Position numbers and translations under genes: made by a program. The notes below the pieces were generated by a model. That model worked only from the letters and a program-made list of their open reading frames with translations. It was not told where the DNA came from and searched no databases. Positions 33,866-42,813 of a stretch of DNA of 64,000 nt are shown here, one piece after another (positions within the stretch are counted from its first letter, which is position 1; the number at the start of each line of letters is the position of its first letter). Origin of the DNA: Bradyrhizobium iriomotense (GTDB lineage: Bacteria; Pseudomonadota; Alphaproteobacteria; Rhizobiales; Xanthobacteraceae); NCBI RefSeq assembly GCF_018130765.1, contig NZ_JAFCJZ010000011.1:62001-126000 (forward strand), written 5' to 3'.

Positions 33866-36124
33866 ATGGGCAAACGAATAGTTCCGCCGGAAGAGCCGGC
33901 CGAAATCCATGAGGTTCCGCTGCGGGAAGCGCTGGAAGAGCGCTATCTCGCCTATGCGCTGTCCACCATCATGCATCGCGCGCTGCCGGACGCGCGCGAC
34001 GGCCTGAAGCCGGTGCACCGGCGCATCCTCTACGGCATGCGGCTGCTCCGCCTCGACCCCGGCACGGCGTTCAAGAAATCCGCAAAGATCGTCGGCGACG
34101 TGATGGGTTCGTTCCATCCGCACGGCGACCAGGCGATCTACGACGCCATGGTCCGCCTCGCGCAGGATTTCTCCTCGCGCTATCCGCTGGTCGACGGCCA
34201 GGGCAATTTCGGCAATATCGACGGCGATAATCCGGCCGCCTACCGCTACACCGAAGCGCGCATGACCGACGTCGCGCGGCTTCTGCTCGAAGGCATCGAC
34301 GAGGACGGCGTCGAATTCCGCGCCAATTACGACGGCCAGTCGAAAGAGCCGGTCGTGCTGCCCGGCGGCTTTCCGAACCTTCTCGCCAACGGCGCGCAGG
34401 GCATCGCGGTCGGCATGGCGACCTCGATCCCGCCGCACAACGCCGCCGAGCTTTGCGACGCCGCGCTGCATCTGATCGAGAAGCCCGACGCGAAGTCGAA
34501 GGCGCTGCTCAAGTGGGTGAAGGGCCCGGATTTCCCGACCGGCGGCATCTGCGTCGATTCCAAGCAGGCCATCGCTGAAGCCTACACCACCGGCCGTGGC
34601 TCGTTCCGTGTCCGCGCCCGCTGGGAGCAGGAAGAGGGCGCACGCGGCACCTGGGTCGTCGTCGTCACCGAGATCCCCTTCCTGGTGCAGAAGTCGCGCC
34701 TGATCGAGAAGATCGCCGAGCTGCAGGACCAGAAGAAGCTGCCGCTGGTCGGCGACGTCAGGGACGAGTCGGCCGAAGACGTCCGCATCGTCATCGAGCC
34801 GAAGTCGAAGAACGTCGATCCCGCCCTGATGATGGAATCGCTGTTCCGGCTCACCGAGCTCGAGAACAAGATTCCGCTGAACCTCAACGTGCTGATCAAG
34901 GGCCGCATCCCCAAGGTCGTGGGGCTCGCGGAGTGCTTGCGCGAATGGCTCGACCATCTACGCGACGTGCTGATCCGCCGCAGCAACTACCGCAAGACGC
35001 AGATCGAGCACCGGCTGGAAGTCCTCGGCGGCTTCCTGATCGCCTATCTGAACATCGACAAGGTGATCAAGATCATCCGCACCGAGGATGAGCCGAAGCC
35101 CGAGCTGATGAAGGCGTTCAAGCTCACCGAGGTGCAGGCGGAAGCCATCCTCAACATGCGCCTGCGCTCCTTGCGCAAGCTCGAGGAGATGGAGATCCGC
35201 ACCGAGGACAAGAACCTCCGCGCCGAGCTCAAGGGCATCAACGCGGTGCTCGCCTCCGAAGCCGAGCAGTGGAAGAAGGTCGGCGAGCAGGTCGGCAAGG
35301 TCCGCGACATGTTCGGACCGAAGACGCCGCTCGGCAAGCGCCGCACCACCTTCGCCGACGCGCCCGAGCACGACCTCGCCGCGATCGAGGAAGCTTTCGT
35401 CGAGCGTGAGCCGGTGACGGTCGTCGTCTCCGACAAGGGCTGGATCCGCACCATGAAAGGGCATGTCGAGGATCTCTCGGGCCTCGCCTTCAAGCAGGAC
35501 GATAAGCTCGGCTTCGCCTTCTTCGCCGAGACGACCTCGAAACTGCTGCTGTTCGCCACCAACGGCAAATTCTACTCGCTCGATGTCGCGAAACTCCCGG
35601 GCGGCCGCGGCCACGGCGAGCCGATCCGCCTGTTCATCGACCTCGAGCAGGAGGCCGCGCCCGTCGCGCTGTTCGTCAACAAGGGCGGCCGCAAGTTCCT
35701 GGTAGCGAGCCACGAAGGCCAGGGCTTCGTCGTCAACGAGGACGATTGCGTCGGCACCACCAAGAAGGGCAAGCAGGTCCTCAACGTCGACATGCCGAAC
35801 GAGGCACGCACGGTCACCGAGGTGCTCGGCGACACCGTCGCGGTGATCGGCGAGAACCGCAAGATGCTGGTGTTCCCGCTCGACCAGGTGCCGGAGATGG
35901 CCCGCGGCCGCGGCGTGCGCCTGCAGAAGTACAAGGATGGCGGCCTCTCCGACGTCGCCGTGTTCGACGCCAAGGCCGGCCTGACCTGGAAGGACTCCGC
36001 GGGTCGCGAGTTCAGCGCGACCATGAAGGAGCTCGCGGAGTGGCAGGGCACCCGCGCGGATGCCGGCCGCCTGCCGCCGAAGGGTTTCCCGAAGTCGAAC
36101 AAGTTCGGCCGGGTGATCGGGTAG
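33866..36124 (+). CDS. parC: DNA topoisomerase IV subunit A
   Basis: 752 aa. Decatenates replicated chromosomes with ParE. Catalytic Tyr128 in AAYRYTEARM; DGLKPVHRRILYGM and the C-terminal beta-pinwheel are present. In the quinolone pocket (HPHGDQAIYDAM), Gln89 occupies the place of E. coli ParC Ser80 and Asp93 that of Glu84. The ATG at 33866 begins the family N-terminus (GKRIVPPEEPAEIHEVPL); an earlier GTG-type start at 33824 is less likely. parE is not in the window. Confidence 0.96.
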   Translation: MGKRIVPPEEPAEIHEVPLREALEERYLAYALSTIMHRALPDARDGLKPVHRRILYGMRLLRLDPGTAFKKSAKIVGDVMGSFHPHGDQAIYDAMVRLAQDFSSRYPLVDGQGNFGNIDGDNPAAYRYTEARMTDVARLLLEGIDEDGVEFRANYDGQSKEPVVLPGGFPNLLANGAQGIAVGMATSIPPHNAAELCDAALHLIEKPDAKSKALLKWVKGPDFPTGGICVDSKQAIAEAYTTGRGSFRVRARWEQEEGARGTWVVVVTEIPFLVQKSRLIEKIAELQDQKKLPLVGDVRDESAEDVRIVIEPKSKNVDPALMMESLFRLTELENKIPLNLNVLIKGRIPKVVGLAECLREWLDHLRDVLIRRSNYRKTQIEHRLEVLGGFLIAYLNIDKVIKIIRTEDEPKPELMKAFKLTEVQAEAILNMRLRSLRKLEEMEIRTEDKNLRAELKGINAVLASEAEQWKKVGEQVGKVRDMFGPKTPLGKRRTTFADAPEHDLAAIEEAFVEREPVTVVVSDKGWIRTMKGHVEDLSGLAFKQDDKLGFAFFAETTSKLLLFATNGKFYSLDVAKLPGGRGHGEPIRLFIDLEQEAAPVALFVNKGGRKFLVASHEGQGFVVNEDDCVGTTKKGKQVLNVDMPNEARTVTEVLGDTVAVIGENRKMLVFPLDQVPEMARGRGVRLQKYKDGGLSDVAVFDAKAGLTWKDSAGREFSATMKELAEWQGTRADAGRLPPKGFPKSNKFGRVIG

Positions 36125-36130
36125 GGTGCT

Positions 36131-36269
36131 TGTGTCCCGGACGCGCTGCAACGCTCTTCGCGTTGCTGCGCAGAGCCGGGACCCACGCTGCACGGATCGC
36201 TCGGAGACATGGGCCCCGGCTCTGCAGCGCACCGCTAAGGAGCGCTGCGCTGCGTCCGGGGCACGAGAG
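36131..36269. repeat. Dispersed palindromic element (GTCCGGG family)
   Basis: Left end with GTGTCCCGGACGCG and right end with GCGTCCGGGGCACGAGAG are inverted; the inside holds a second inverted pair around CAGAGCCGGG and CCCCGGCTCTG. A sister copy with the same ends and core lies at 57251. Located between parC and the downstream binding-protein gene. Confidence 0.8.
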
Positions 36270-36421
36270 AGTGGTGCGCACCTATCTCCCCATCGTCATT
36301 GCAACTGACATTGAGTACCCCGTAAACGCGTGGCAGATAGCCACGAGAGCATACGTGCGGGCACGAACATTGCTTTTTCCTGGCCACTGCAAACGGCTGG
36401 TCAAAAGGCGAAAAGACACCA

Positions 36422-37972
36422 ATGTTCAAACTGAAGGCTTTCATTCCGGCGCTGTTCGGCCTCGCGCTGGTGGCGGCGCCCGCGCATGCGGCGGGCAATC
36501 TCGTCGCGGTGCTCGAGGCGGAGATCGTTACGCTCGATCCGCATTTTTCCACGGCCTATATTTCGCGCACGTTCGGCTACATGGTGTTCGACACGCTGTT
36601 CGCGAAGGACTCCAAGGGCGAGATCAAGCCGCAGATGGTGCAGGACTGGAAAGTCTCGGCCGACGGGTTGACCTACACGTTCACGCTGCGCGACGGTTTG
36701 AAATGGCATGACGGCCAGCCGGTCACATCTGCCGATTGCGTCGCTTCGTTGCGCCGGTGGGGCACCCGCAGCGCGCTCGGCCGCCGCATTTTTGCGATCA
36801 CGGCCTCGCTCGAGCCGACCGATGCGAAGACCTTCGTGCTGACGCTGAAGGAGCCGTCCGGCCTCGTCATCGACGCGCTCGGCAATCCCGTCAGCCCCGT
36901 CGCCTTCATGATGACCGAGCGCATCGCCAAGACACCGGGCGACCAGCGCATCACCGAGATCATCGGCTCCGGTCCGTTCGTCTACAGCAAGGCCGATCAC
37001 CGCACCGGCGATCGCATGATCCTGAAGAAGTTCGCCGATTATGTGCCGCGCTCTGAGCCCGCCGACTTCCTCGCCGGCGGCAAGCGCGTCAACATCGATA
37101 CGCTGGAGATCCGCGTCATCCCCGACGGTGCGACCGCCGCGTCCGCGCTTCAGGCGGGCGAAGTCGACTTCATGCAATACGCACCGTTCGATCTGTTGCC
37201 GCAGTTGGAGAAGAACTCCCGCGTCAAACTCGTCAACTTCACCGGCGGCAACATGTTCGCCGGTGCCTATCGCCTCAACGCTGCCTCGAAACCGTTCGAC
37301 GATCCCGCGATCCGGCGCGTGCTGTGGAAGCTGGTCGACCAGCGCGAGGTGCTGGATGCACTTGGGCTCGACGCCAAATACGCCGCTCCTTGCGCGACCT
37401 ACTTCACCTGCGGAACCACCTATGAGAGCAAGGCCGGCACGGAAGCTGCCGCCAAGCCGTCGATCGAGGCGGCGAAGGCTGCGCTGAAGGCGACCAAATA
37501 TGCCGGCGAGCCGGTCGTCGTCATGGAGGCCAACGATCTCGAAGCCCCGCGCGTATCGGCGCAGGTGCTGGCCGAACGATTGAAACAGGCCGGTTTCAAC
37601 GTCGATCTCCAGGTGATGGATTGGGCGAGCGTGCTGGCGCGCCGCGCCAAGAAGGAGGGCTGGAGCGTGTATGGCGTTCATGCCGGCGGCTACGACCTGG
37701 GCTCGCCGCTGACCAACGTCATGGTCGCCTTCAATTGCGCCGACTTCACCGGCTGGCAATGCGATGCGCGCATCACCCCTCTGATGGAAGCCTTCGCCAA
37801 GGCGCCGGCCGAGGAGGACCGCAAGAAGATCGCTTCCGAGATCCAGGCCGTCATGTACGATCAGGCGCCCGCGATTCCGTGGGGGCAGTTCGCCCAACCG
37901 GCCGCCTATCGTGCCGAGTGGCGCAATCTGATCCCGTCGGCAATTCCGGTGTTCTGGAACGTTGAGAAGTAG
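36422..37972 (+). CDS. ABC-type peptide/organic substrate-binding protein (SBP family 5)
   Basis: 516 aa. Signal peptide to about residue 23 (PALFGLALVAAPAHA). Family 5 features: LDPHFSTAYISRTFGYMVFD, DWKVSADGLTYTFTLRDGLK, WHDGQPVTSADCVASLRRWG. Ligand is probably a di/oligopeptide or small amine compound. No permease or ATPase genes follow; instead a GMC oxidoreductase gene starts five bases later. It may therefore collect the oxidoreductase substrate, or work with permeases elsewhere. Confidence 0.9.
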   Translation: MFKLKAFIPALFGLALVAAPAHAAGNLVAVLEAEIVTLDPHFSTAYISRTFGYMVFDTLFAKDSKGEIKPQMVQDWKVSADGLTYTFTLRDGLKWHDGQPVTSADCVASLRRWGTRSALGRRIFAITASLEPTDAKTFVLTLKEPSGLVIDALGNPVSPVAFMMTERIAKTPGDQRITEIIGSGPFVYSKADHRTGDRMILKKFADYVPRSEPADFLAGGKRVNIDTLEIRVIPDGATAASALQAGEVDFMQYAPFDLLPQLEKNSRVKLVNFTGGNMFAGAYRLNAASKPFDDPAIRRVLWKLVDQREVLDALGLDAKYAAPCATYFTCGTTYESKAGTEAAAKPSIEAAKAALKATKYAGEPVVVMEANDLEAPRVSAQVLAERLKQAGFNVDLQVMDWASVLARRAKKEGWSVYGVHAGGYDLGSPLTNVMVAFNCADFTGWQCDARITPLMEAFAKAPAEEDRKKIASEIQAVMYDQAPAIPWGQFAQPAAYRAEWRNLIPSAIPVFWNVEK

Positions 37973-37976
37973 CGCG

Positions 37977-39521
37977 ATGTACGATGTCATTGTTGTCGGC
38001 GGCGGCTCAGCCGGCGCCGCTGTGGCCGCAAGGCTCTCCGAAGATCCCGCACGCCGCGTGCTGCTGTTAGAGGCCGGTCTCGACTGGCGCGCTGATGAAG
38101 CGCCTTGGGAGGTGAGAACGCCCAATCCGATTCCGATCATCCACAAGCGCGAGTACCAGGAGAAGTGGCAGTGGCCCGATCTTCTGACCCGTCGCGTGGC
38201 CGGGCAGGAGCCGCGCTTCTACTGGCGCGGCAAGGGGCTTGGTGGCTCATCGATGATGAACGGCCAGATCGCGATCCGCGGCGTTGCCGATGCCTTCGAC
38301 GAATGGGCGGCCAATGGCTGCAACGGCTGGTCGGCGAAAGAGGTGATGCCGCTATTCTCGGTGATCGAGGACGATCTTGAATTCGGCGACACCGCAGGCC
38401 ATGGCCGCGGTGGACCATTGCCGGTCTATCGCGCGCCACCCGAGACATGGGGGCCGATCGATCGCGGCTTGCGCGATGCGGCGCTGGCGAGCGGCTATCC
38501 CTGGTGCGCCGACCTCAACGGCCCGGACGGTGAGGGCGTTGCCTGCTATCCCATCAACAGCCGCAACTTGCGCCGCATCACCACCAATGAGGGTTATCTC
38601 GAGCCTGCGCGCGGCCGCGCCAATCTGGAAATCCGCGGGCATGCGCTGGTCGATCGCGTGCTGATCAGCGACGGACGGGCGACCGGCCTCCGCGTTCACA
38701 TCGAGGGGCAGGGCACCCAGGAGATCAGCGCGCGTCAGATCGTGCTCTGCGCCGGCGCGATCCACAGCCCGGCGATCCTGCTGCGCTCGGGCATTGGACC
38801 TGCGGACGAGTTGAAGGCGATGGGGATCGCGGTCGAGCGCGACCTGCCGGTCGGCCGCCACTTCTTCGACCACCCGCTGTTTCGTGCCACCATCCAGCTC
38901 CGCGAGGACCTGCGGCCGACCGATCCGGACACTCGCCACACCAATTGCTGCGTGACCTATTCGTCGGGCCTTGCCAACGGCGGCAAGCGCGACATGATCC
39001 TGATCGCGTTCAACCATCGCGGCATCGGCGTGCCCGGCGCGATCGGCGCCGGGCTGTTCAACGCCTATTCGCGTGGAACGCTCAAGCTGGCCTCGACCGA
39101 CCCTGAGATCGATCCTGTCGTCGAGGAGAACATGCTGGCCGATCCCCGCGACATGCTGCGGATGATGGATGCGGTGAAACGCCTTGCCGTGATCACCTCG
39201 CAGCCGGCGCTGTCAGGCATCGCCGACTGGATCCGCTTGACCGACACCGACTTGACGTTGCCGCAGGCAGCCAGCCTGCCGGATCACGAGCTCGATGCGC
39301 TGCTGCGGCGAGAGACCGGCGACATCCAGCATGCTGCCGGCAGCTGCCGCATGAGCGGCGCTGGCGACGCCGATGGCGTGGTCAATCCCGATGGCACGGT
39401 GAAGGGCATCGCGGGCCTGCGCGTCGCCGACGCTTCGATCATGCCGTCCGACTGCCGCGCCAACATGCATTTCACCACGGTAGTGATCGGCGAGGCGATT
39501 GCGCGGATGATGATGCGGTAG
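37977..39521 (+). CDS. GMC-family FAD oxidoreductase (choline dehydrogenase-like)
   Basis: 514 aa. N-terminal FAD-binding motif VIVVGGGSAGAAVAARLSED, the GMC signature GKGLGGSSMMNGQIAIRGVA (first) and AGAIHSPAILLRSGIG (second), and the C-terminal HAAGSCRMSGAGDADGVV box with VADASIMPSDCRANMHFTT. Oxidises an alcohol; substrate unknown. No signal peptide. The ATG at 37977 lies five bases after the binding-protein stop, so they form an operon. Confidence 0.92.
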   Translation: MYDVIVVGGGSAGAAVAARLSEDPARRVLLLEAGLDWRADEAPWEVRTPNPIPIIHKREYQEKWQWPDLLTRRVAGQEPRFYWRGKGLGGSSMMNGQIAIRGVADAFDEWAANGCNGWSAKEVMPLFSVIEDDLEFGDTAGHGRGGPLPVYRAPPETWGPIDRGLRDAALASGYPWCADLNGPDGEGVACYPINSRNLRRITTNEGYLEPARGRANLEIRGHALVDRVLISDGRATGLRVHIEGQGTQEISARQIVLCAGAIHSPAILLRSGIGPADELKAMGIAVERDLPVGRHFFDHPLFRATIQLREDLRPTDPDTRHTNCCVTYSSGLANGGKRDMILIAFNHRGIGVPGAIGAGLFNAYSRGTLKLASTDPEIDPVVEENMLADPRDMLRMMDAVKRLAVITSQPALSGIADWIRLTDTDLTLPQAASLPDHELDALLRRETGDIQHAAGSCRMSGAGDADGVVNPDGTVKGIAGLRVADASIMPSDCRANMHFTTVVIGEAIARMMMR

Positions 39522-39584
39522 CCCTACGGCACCAACTCGCTCATCAGAGTGACGGCGATGGTGTGGCGCGCATGGCTAACTCAG

Positions 39585-39664
39585 CGTCATTGCGAGCGGA
39601 GCGAAGCAATCCAGAATCTTTCCGCGGAGACAGTCTGGACTGCTTCGCTCCGCTCGCAATGACG
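39585..39664. repeat. Dispersed inverted repeat
   Basis: 30-base ends (39585-39614 and 39635-39664) are inverted copies with one mismatch, built from CGTCATTGCGAGCGGAGCGA and its continuation, with a 20-base centre. A REP/MITE-like element in the gap after the GMC gene. Confidence 0.85.
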
Positions 39665-40365
39665 GAGCAAGCGGCGAGGCCATCGCTCTCCAGTTCACAT
39701 TTCAAACAGCAGGCGCACAATCGCGTTCTCGCGGCGCGCTGGCACCCGCAAGTCCGTGCGCCACAGAAAATGCACACGGGGTGGACCACAGGTCTCGCCG
39801 GATCGCCCGGCCTTCCCTGCGCGACTGGTTTTAACGGTGTCCTTCGTGCTCTCCCCGGGGAGCGATGCACTATTGCCCCCGTCGCCTTGCGGATCACTGA
39901 TGCGCGCACCCGGTCGGGCCGCCACATCACCGCAAGCCTTGACGCACAGACCCCGGGCGTCAGGACCACACGACTTCTCCGTCCGCGCACGTCTTCGCCG
40001 GGACTTTCGAGAGGTGGCGTGTGCTCGCTCCCGAAGTCATGCGAAGACGCTGTCAGCGTCGTGTCGTTGGCGCGATGGTCATTGCTCACAGCCGAAGCCG
40101 CCCTGCAATGCCGATCGTGCCCGACGCCGTCGCGTCCATCGCTGCCCAGCCCGCGGTTCGTGACGATCGCGATCCGCCCCTTGTCTCGGGCCAGGGTGTT
40201 TTGCTTGTACGACAAATCCGAATTTCGGTAAAGTGAAATATTTTCCGGTGGCGGGCTTGACAGTCGATGTGGCCATGGCGTCGCGCCTGTGTTGCCCGAG
40301 GGGGTTGTGGCGTGGGAGGCGCTACTTACTGTGGTTTCCACTTCATCACGACGGCCGTGGACCCT
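39665..40365. other. Intergenic stretch, possibly multicopy DNA
   Basis: About 700 bases with open frames on both strands (e.g. 39563-40231 plus) but no ribosome site, and Ser/Arg/Pro-rich translations. The segment 39690-40230 has the feel of a sequence I recall in many copies in Bradyrhizobium genomes, where it is often annotated as a hypothetical protein. I could not verify this and do not call a gene. An AT-richer patch lies at 40195-40260. Confidence 0.35.
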
Positions 40366-40440
40366 AGGCCGTCGAGCATCTCGTGTGGCTTCAGACGGCA
40401 ATGTTCAACCGCCTGCTGGGCGATGCACGCCAAGTAGCGG
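40366..40440 (-). pseudogene. Fragment of a chromate-transporter gene (chrA relic)
   Basis: The 75 bases match the intact chrA gene at 43301-43377 in the same orientation: the first 20 bases (AGGCCGTCGAGCATCTCGTG) are identical and the rest aligns with about a dozen differences and one indel. The reading frame is broken. Similarity may extend weakly left to about 40338. It lies just beside the foreign-looking two-gene module, on the opposite side from intact chrA. Confidence 0.7.
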
Positions 40441-40462
40441 CTCCATTGCGGGTAAGATTACC

Positions 40463-41275
40463 TTAGGAGGCAGGTTCTAGGCAGTGACGGGCGGCAAACT
40501 GGCTTGTACCCATCCTTCGATGTTGCAAAGCCTCGAGGCATAGAAAGTCTTGCTCAACATCAACTAGCATTCCGTCCGCAGCAAATTGCTCACGCAGGCT
40601 TGCCGCGAACCGAAGGGCCAAGTCTAAGGCTCGTGCATCGTGCGTTCGAACCAAGGTCGTCATTTGCGACCTGAGTGGATAGCCGATGTTATTTTTCTGA
40701 GGAAGTCCTCCGTCCAGTTTTAATGGACGTAGATCCGGATGGTGGGCGAAAGGACCGCGCAACCCAAATATCAATGCCCCCAGTTTTGCTGCGCCGAAGC
40801 TTGCCAATTCTTCGTATGATCGAGCGAGAACCAGCTGGCGTTCGAGCTTGATACCTTGCCTGACCAGATTGTAGTTCGCAGCCTCAAAGAAAATGGGGTC
40901 TCCGCGCATAGCGAGATCGATCGGCAAATCATTTCCCCCGATCTGATTCCAGTTGGAAATTTTGCCGGCGAATATCAGCCTCAAATCTTGGATCGTCAAA
41001 ATCTCAAGCCCTGACCCTGGCGTCGCATGAATTGTCGTTCCTTCGAAGTAGGGGTGTACCGCAGCGTAACGCTCTGAATGAACCAAGTCGCCGTGGTGAA
41101 TGATCACTTTGGCGGTCGCGTGCGAAAATGCACGTTGAAGTTCTTGCGATCCGAATGTGTAAACAAATTGCTCGGAAGGCGCGATATGGTGTCCGCCCGT
41201 TCCTCCGCCAATAAGCCCCTTGCTGGTCGCATTTGGCAGTTCGCTTTGGGTTCTGCGGCTTGATGCAAAATGCAT
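40463..41275 (-). CDS. PstS-like periplasmic-binding-fold protein without signal peptide
   Basis: 270 aa, ATG at 41275 with GGAG seven bases upstream (a TTG four codons earlier is the longer option). The central part follows the PBP-like phosphate-binding pattern: ILTIQDLRLIFAGKISNWNQ, IGGNDLPIDLAMRGDPIFFE, later NIGYPLRSQMTTLVR and LREQFAADGMLVDVEQD. There is no signal peptide or lipobox, and the first lobe is shortened, so it is probably cytosolic or incomplete. It starts 20 bases after the membrane-protein gene at 41296. GC is visibly lower than in neighbouring genes. Ligand and function unknown. Confidence 0.7.
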   Translation of the reverse strand: MHFASSRRTQSELPNATSKGLIGGGTGGHHIAPSEQFVYTFGSQELQRAFSHATAKVIIHHGDLVHSERYAAVHPYFEGTTIHATPGSGLEILTIQDLRLIFAGKISNWNQIGGNDLPIDLAMRGDPIFFEAANYNLVRQGIKLERQLVLARSYEELASFGAAKLGALIFGLRGPFAHHPDLRPLKLDGGLPQKNNIGYPLRSQMTTLVRTHDARALDLALRFAASLREQFAADGMLVDVEQDFLCLEALQHRRMGTSQFAARHCLEPAS

Positions 41276-41295
41276 GTCAGTCTCCAATCATTTTG

Positions 41296-42639
41296 TTACC
41301 AGTCCAATTTCAGCCAGGCGTTTATCTTGTCTGTGAGAGCGCTTCCGTTCAGGTTGGAATCCAGAGGTGTGCCCGCATACCACCCGCGCGCTGATCTAAA
41401 TTCATCGAACACTTTGCGGTTTGCAAATTCCTGCACACTTCGTTGGACGCGGGGGACGCGCGTGAAGAGCTCGACTTGGTCATCCCAAACGACTGTGCGA
41501 ACGTTTGCGTCGATCATAAAGGCGTAGAACAACGTGAGCTTGAATGGTGGTGTGCTCCATATGACATCACCGGGTCTCACAGAACTCTGTCTTAGAAGCA
41601 ATAGAGTTTCGAAGTGCGATAAGGCTTTGCTCATCATTGCCGTTGCTTCGGCGCTGTTCTCGAAGTTGTTCTCGCGTTCATATCGAGTTTTCAAATCGTC
41701 AAGAAGCATATAGGCGCGAAAATCTAGATAGTCCTGAGCACCGTGCGATTGCCAGAAGTCCAATATTGCCTGCTGATTTGGCCCCGAGAGAGCTTGCTCA
41801 AGCTTGGTTAGCTCTGCTTTGATGTCATATTGAATGGGCAGGCCGCCAGAGGTGAGCATGTCGTTTATGGAGTCGTATAGTTTGACGAGTTCCATCTCGG
41901 CCTCAAGAACTCCCTTTCTACATTTCTTGACTGCCTCGATGAGTGTTTTGAGCTTTTCCAAACTCGCTTGCAGCTGTACCCGATAGTTCGGATCGGATGG
42001 AGGAGCGGACGGCCAATAGCCTTCTGCTGCGATCGTCGCCAGGAAGGTTAAGCCATCATGACGGGGGGGATGTGCGCGCATTCGGCATGTGTTCGAGACG
42101 ACTTGGTCAAGATCGACCTTTTCGAGAAAGCTGTGCTGAAAGGAACGGAATATGTCTGGTCTTCCCGCTTGAATGAGGAGACGTGACGATCGGGCAAGTA
42201 ATACGGGAACTTCTCTGCGATTCGGAAAAGTAGAGAACGCCGACGCTAGAGCGGTGGTGTTCGGCAGTGAAATTCGATCAAGCGCACCTTGGCCAATGGC
42301 CTCTTGCAAGCGTCTTACATAGAGCAGACGGCCAAATATATCGCTTCGCATCTCGTAGCTCCCTGCGACGAGGGCTATCCAGACCAACAGTGTGGCGGCC
42401 AACCAGTATCCAATTTTGTCGACGACAGATCCGATGTATGAGCTGAAAACGTCTAGCAAGTTCGTTGGCAGAAGCTTGTAGGCGCCGGCCAGGATCGCCA
42501 AAACAGCCGCTGCGATACTCGCCGTTCCGCCCACGAGCTTGTCTGGCTGAAAGTAGACGACATAGGTGTAAGCAAAACAGCCAACAAAGAGAATCTGAGA
42601 CGCGAGAACGAAAAAAAGCGAACCAGGAAGGACGTTCAT
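41296..42639 (-). CDS. Membrane-anchored protein of unknown function
   Basis: 447 aa. Two or three N-terminal membrane helices (LFFVLASQILFVGCFAYTYV, SIAAAVLAILAGAYKLLP and YWLAATLLVWIALVAGSYEM, about residues 8-95), then a 350-residue soluble helical domain with coiled-coil-like stretches (LQASLEKLKTLIEAVKKCRK, KGVLEAEMELVKLYDSINDM). No known motif recognised. First gene of a two-gene operon with the PstS-like protein. Codon use and lower GC set both apart from the surrounding chromosome and suggest horizontal acquisition. Confidence 0.72.
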   Translation of the reverse strand: MNVLPGSLFFVLASQILFVGCFAYTYVVYFQPDKLVGGTASIAAAVLAILAGAYKLLPTNLLDVFSSYIGSVVDKIGYWLAATLLVWIALVAGSYEMRSDIFGRLLYVRRLQEAIGQGALDRISLPNTTALASAFSTFPNRREVPVLLARSSRLLIQAGRPDIFRSFQHSFLEKVDLDQVVSNTCRMRAHPPRHDGLTFLATIAAEGYWPSAPPSDPNYRVQLQASLEKLKTLIEAVKKCRKGVLEAEMELVKLYDSINDMLTSGGLPIQYDIKAELTKLEQALSGPNQQAILDFWQSHGAQDYLDFRAYMLLDDLKTRYERENNFENSAEATAMMSKALSHFETLLLLRQSSVRPGDVIWSTPPFKLTLFYAFMIDANVRTVVWDDQVELFTRVPRVQRSVQEFANRKVFDEFRSARGWYAGTPLDSNLNGSALTDKINAWLKLDW

Positions 42640-42813
42640 GGATAAGCTTCTTAAGTAAAAATGTCAGATTATCATTAGGCGTCAAGATTGCAATGCTAAA
42701 GAGCCATTCCTGAAAGTTGAGGTCAGTGCCGCTGATGTGGGCATGAGTTGCCGAGTTTCCAGGGCCCCCAACTTTGGTAAGTGTAATAGAAACCCTCTTC
42801 TTTGGGGGAGAAC

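Noticed and set aside
39563..40231. 222-codon frame after the GMC gene
   Set aside because: It begins inside an inverted repeat, has no ribosome site and is Ser/Arg/Pro-rich; probably multicopy noncoding DNA.
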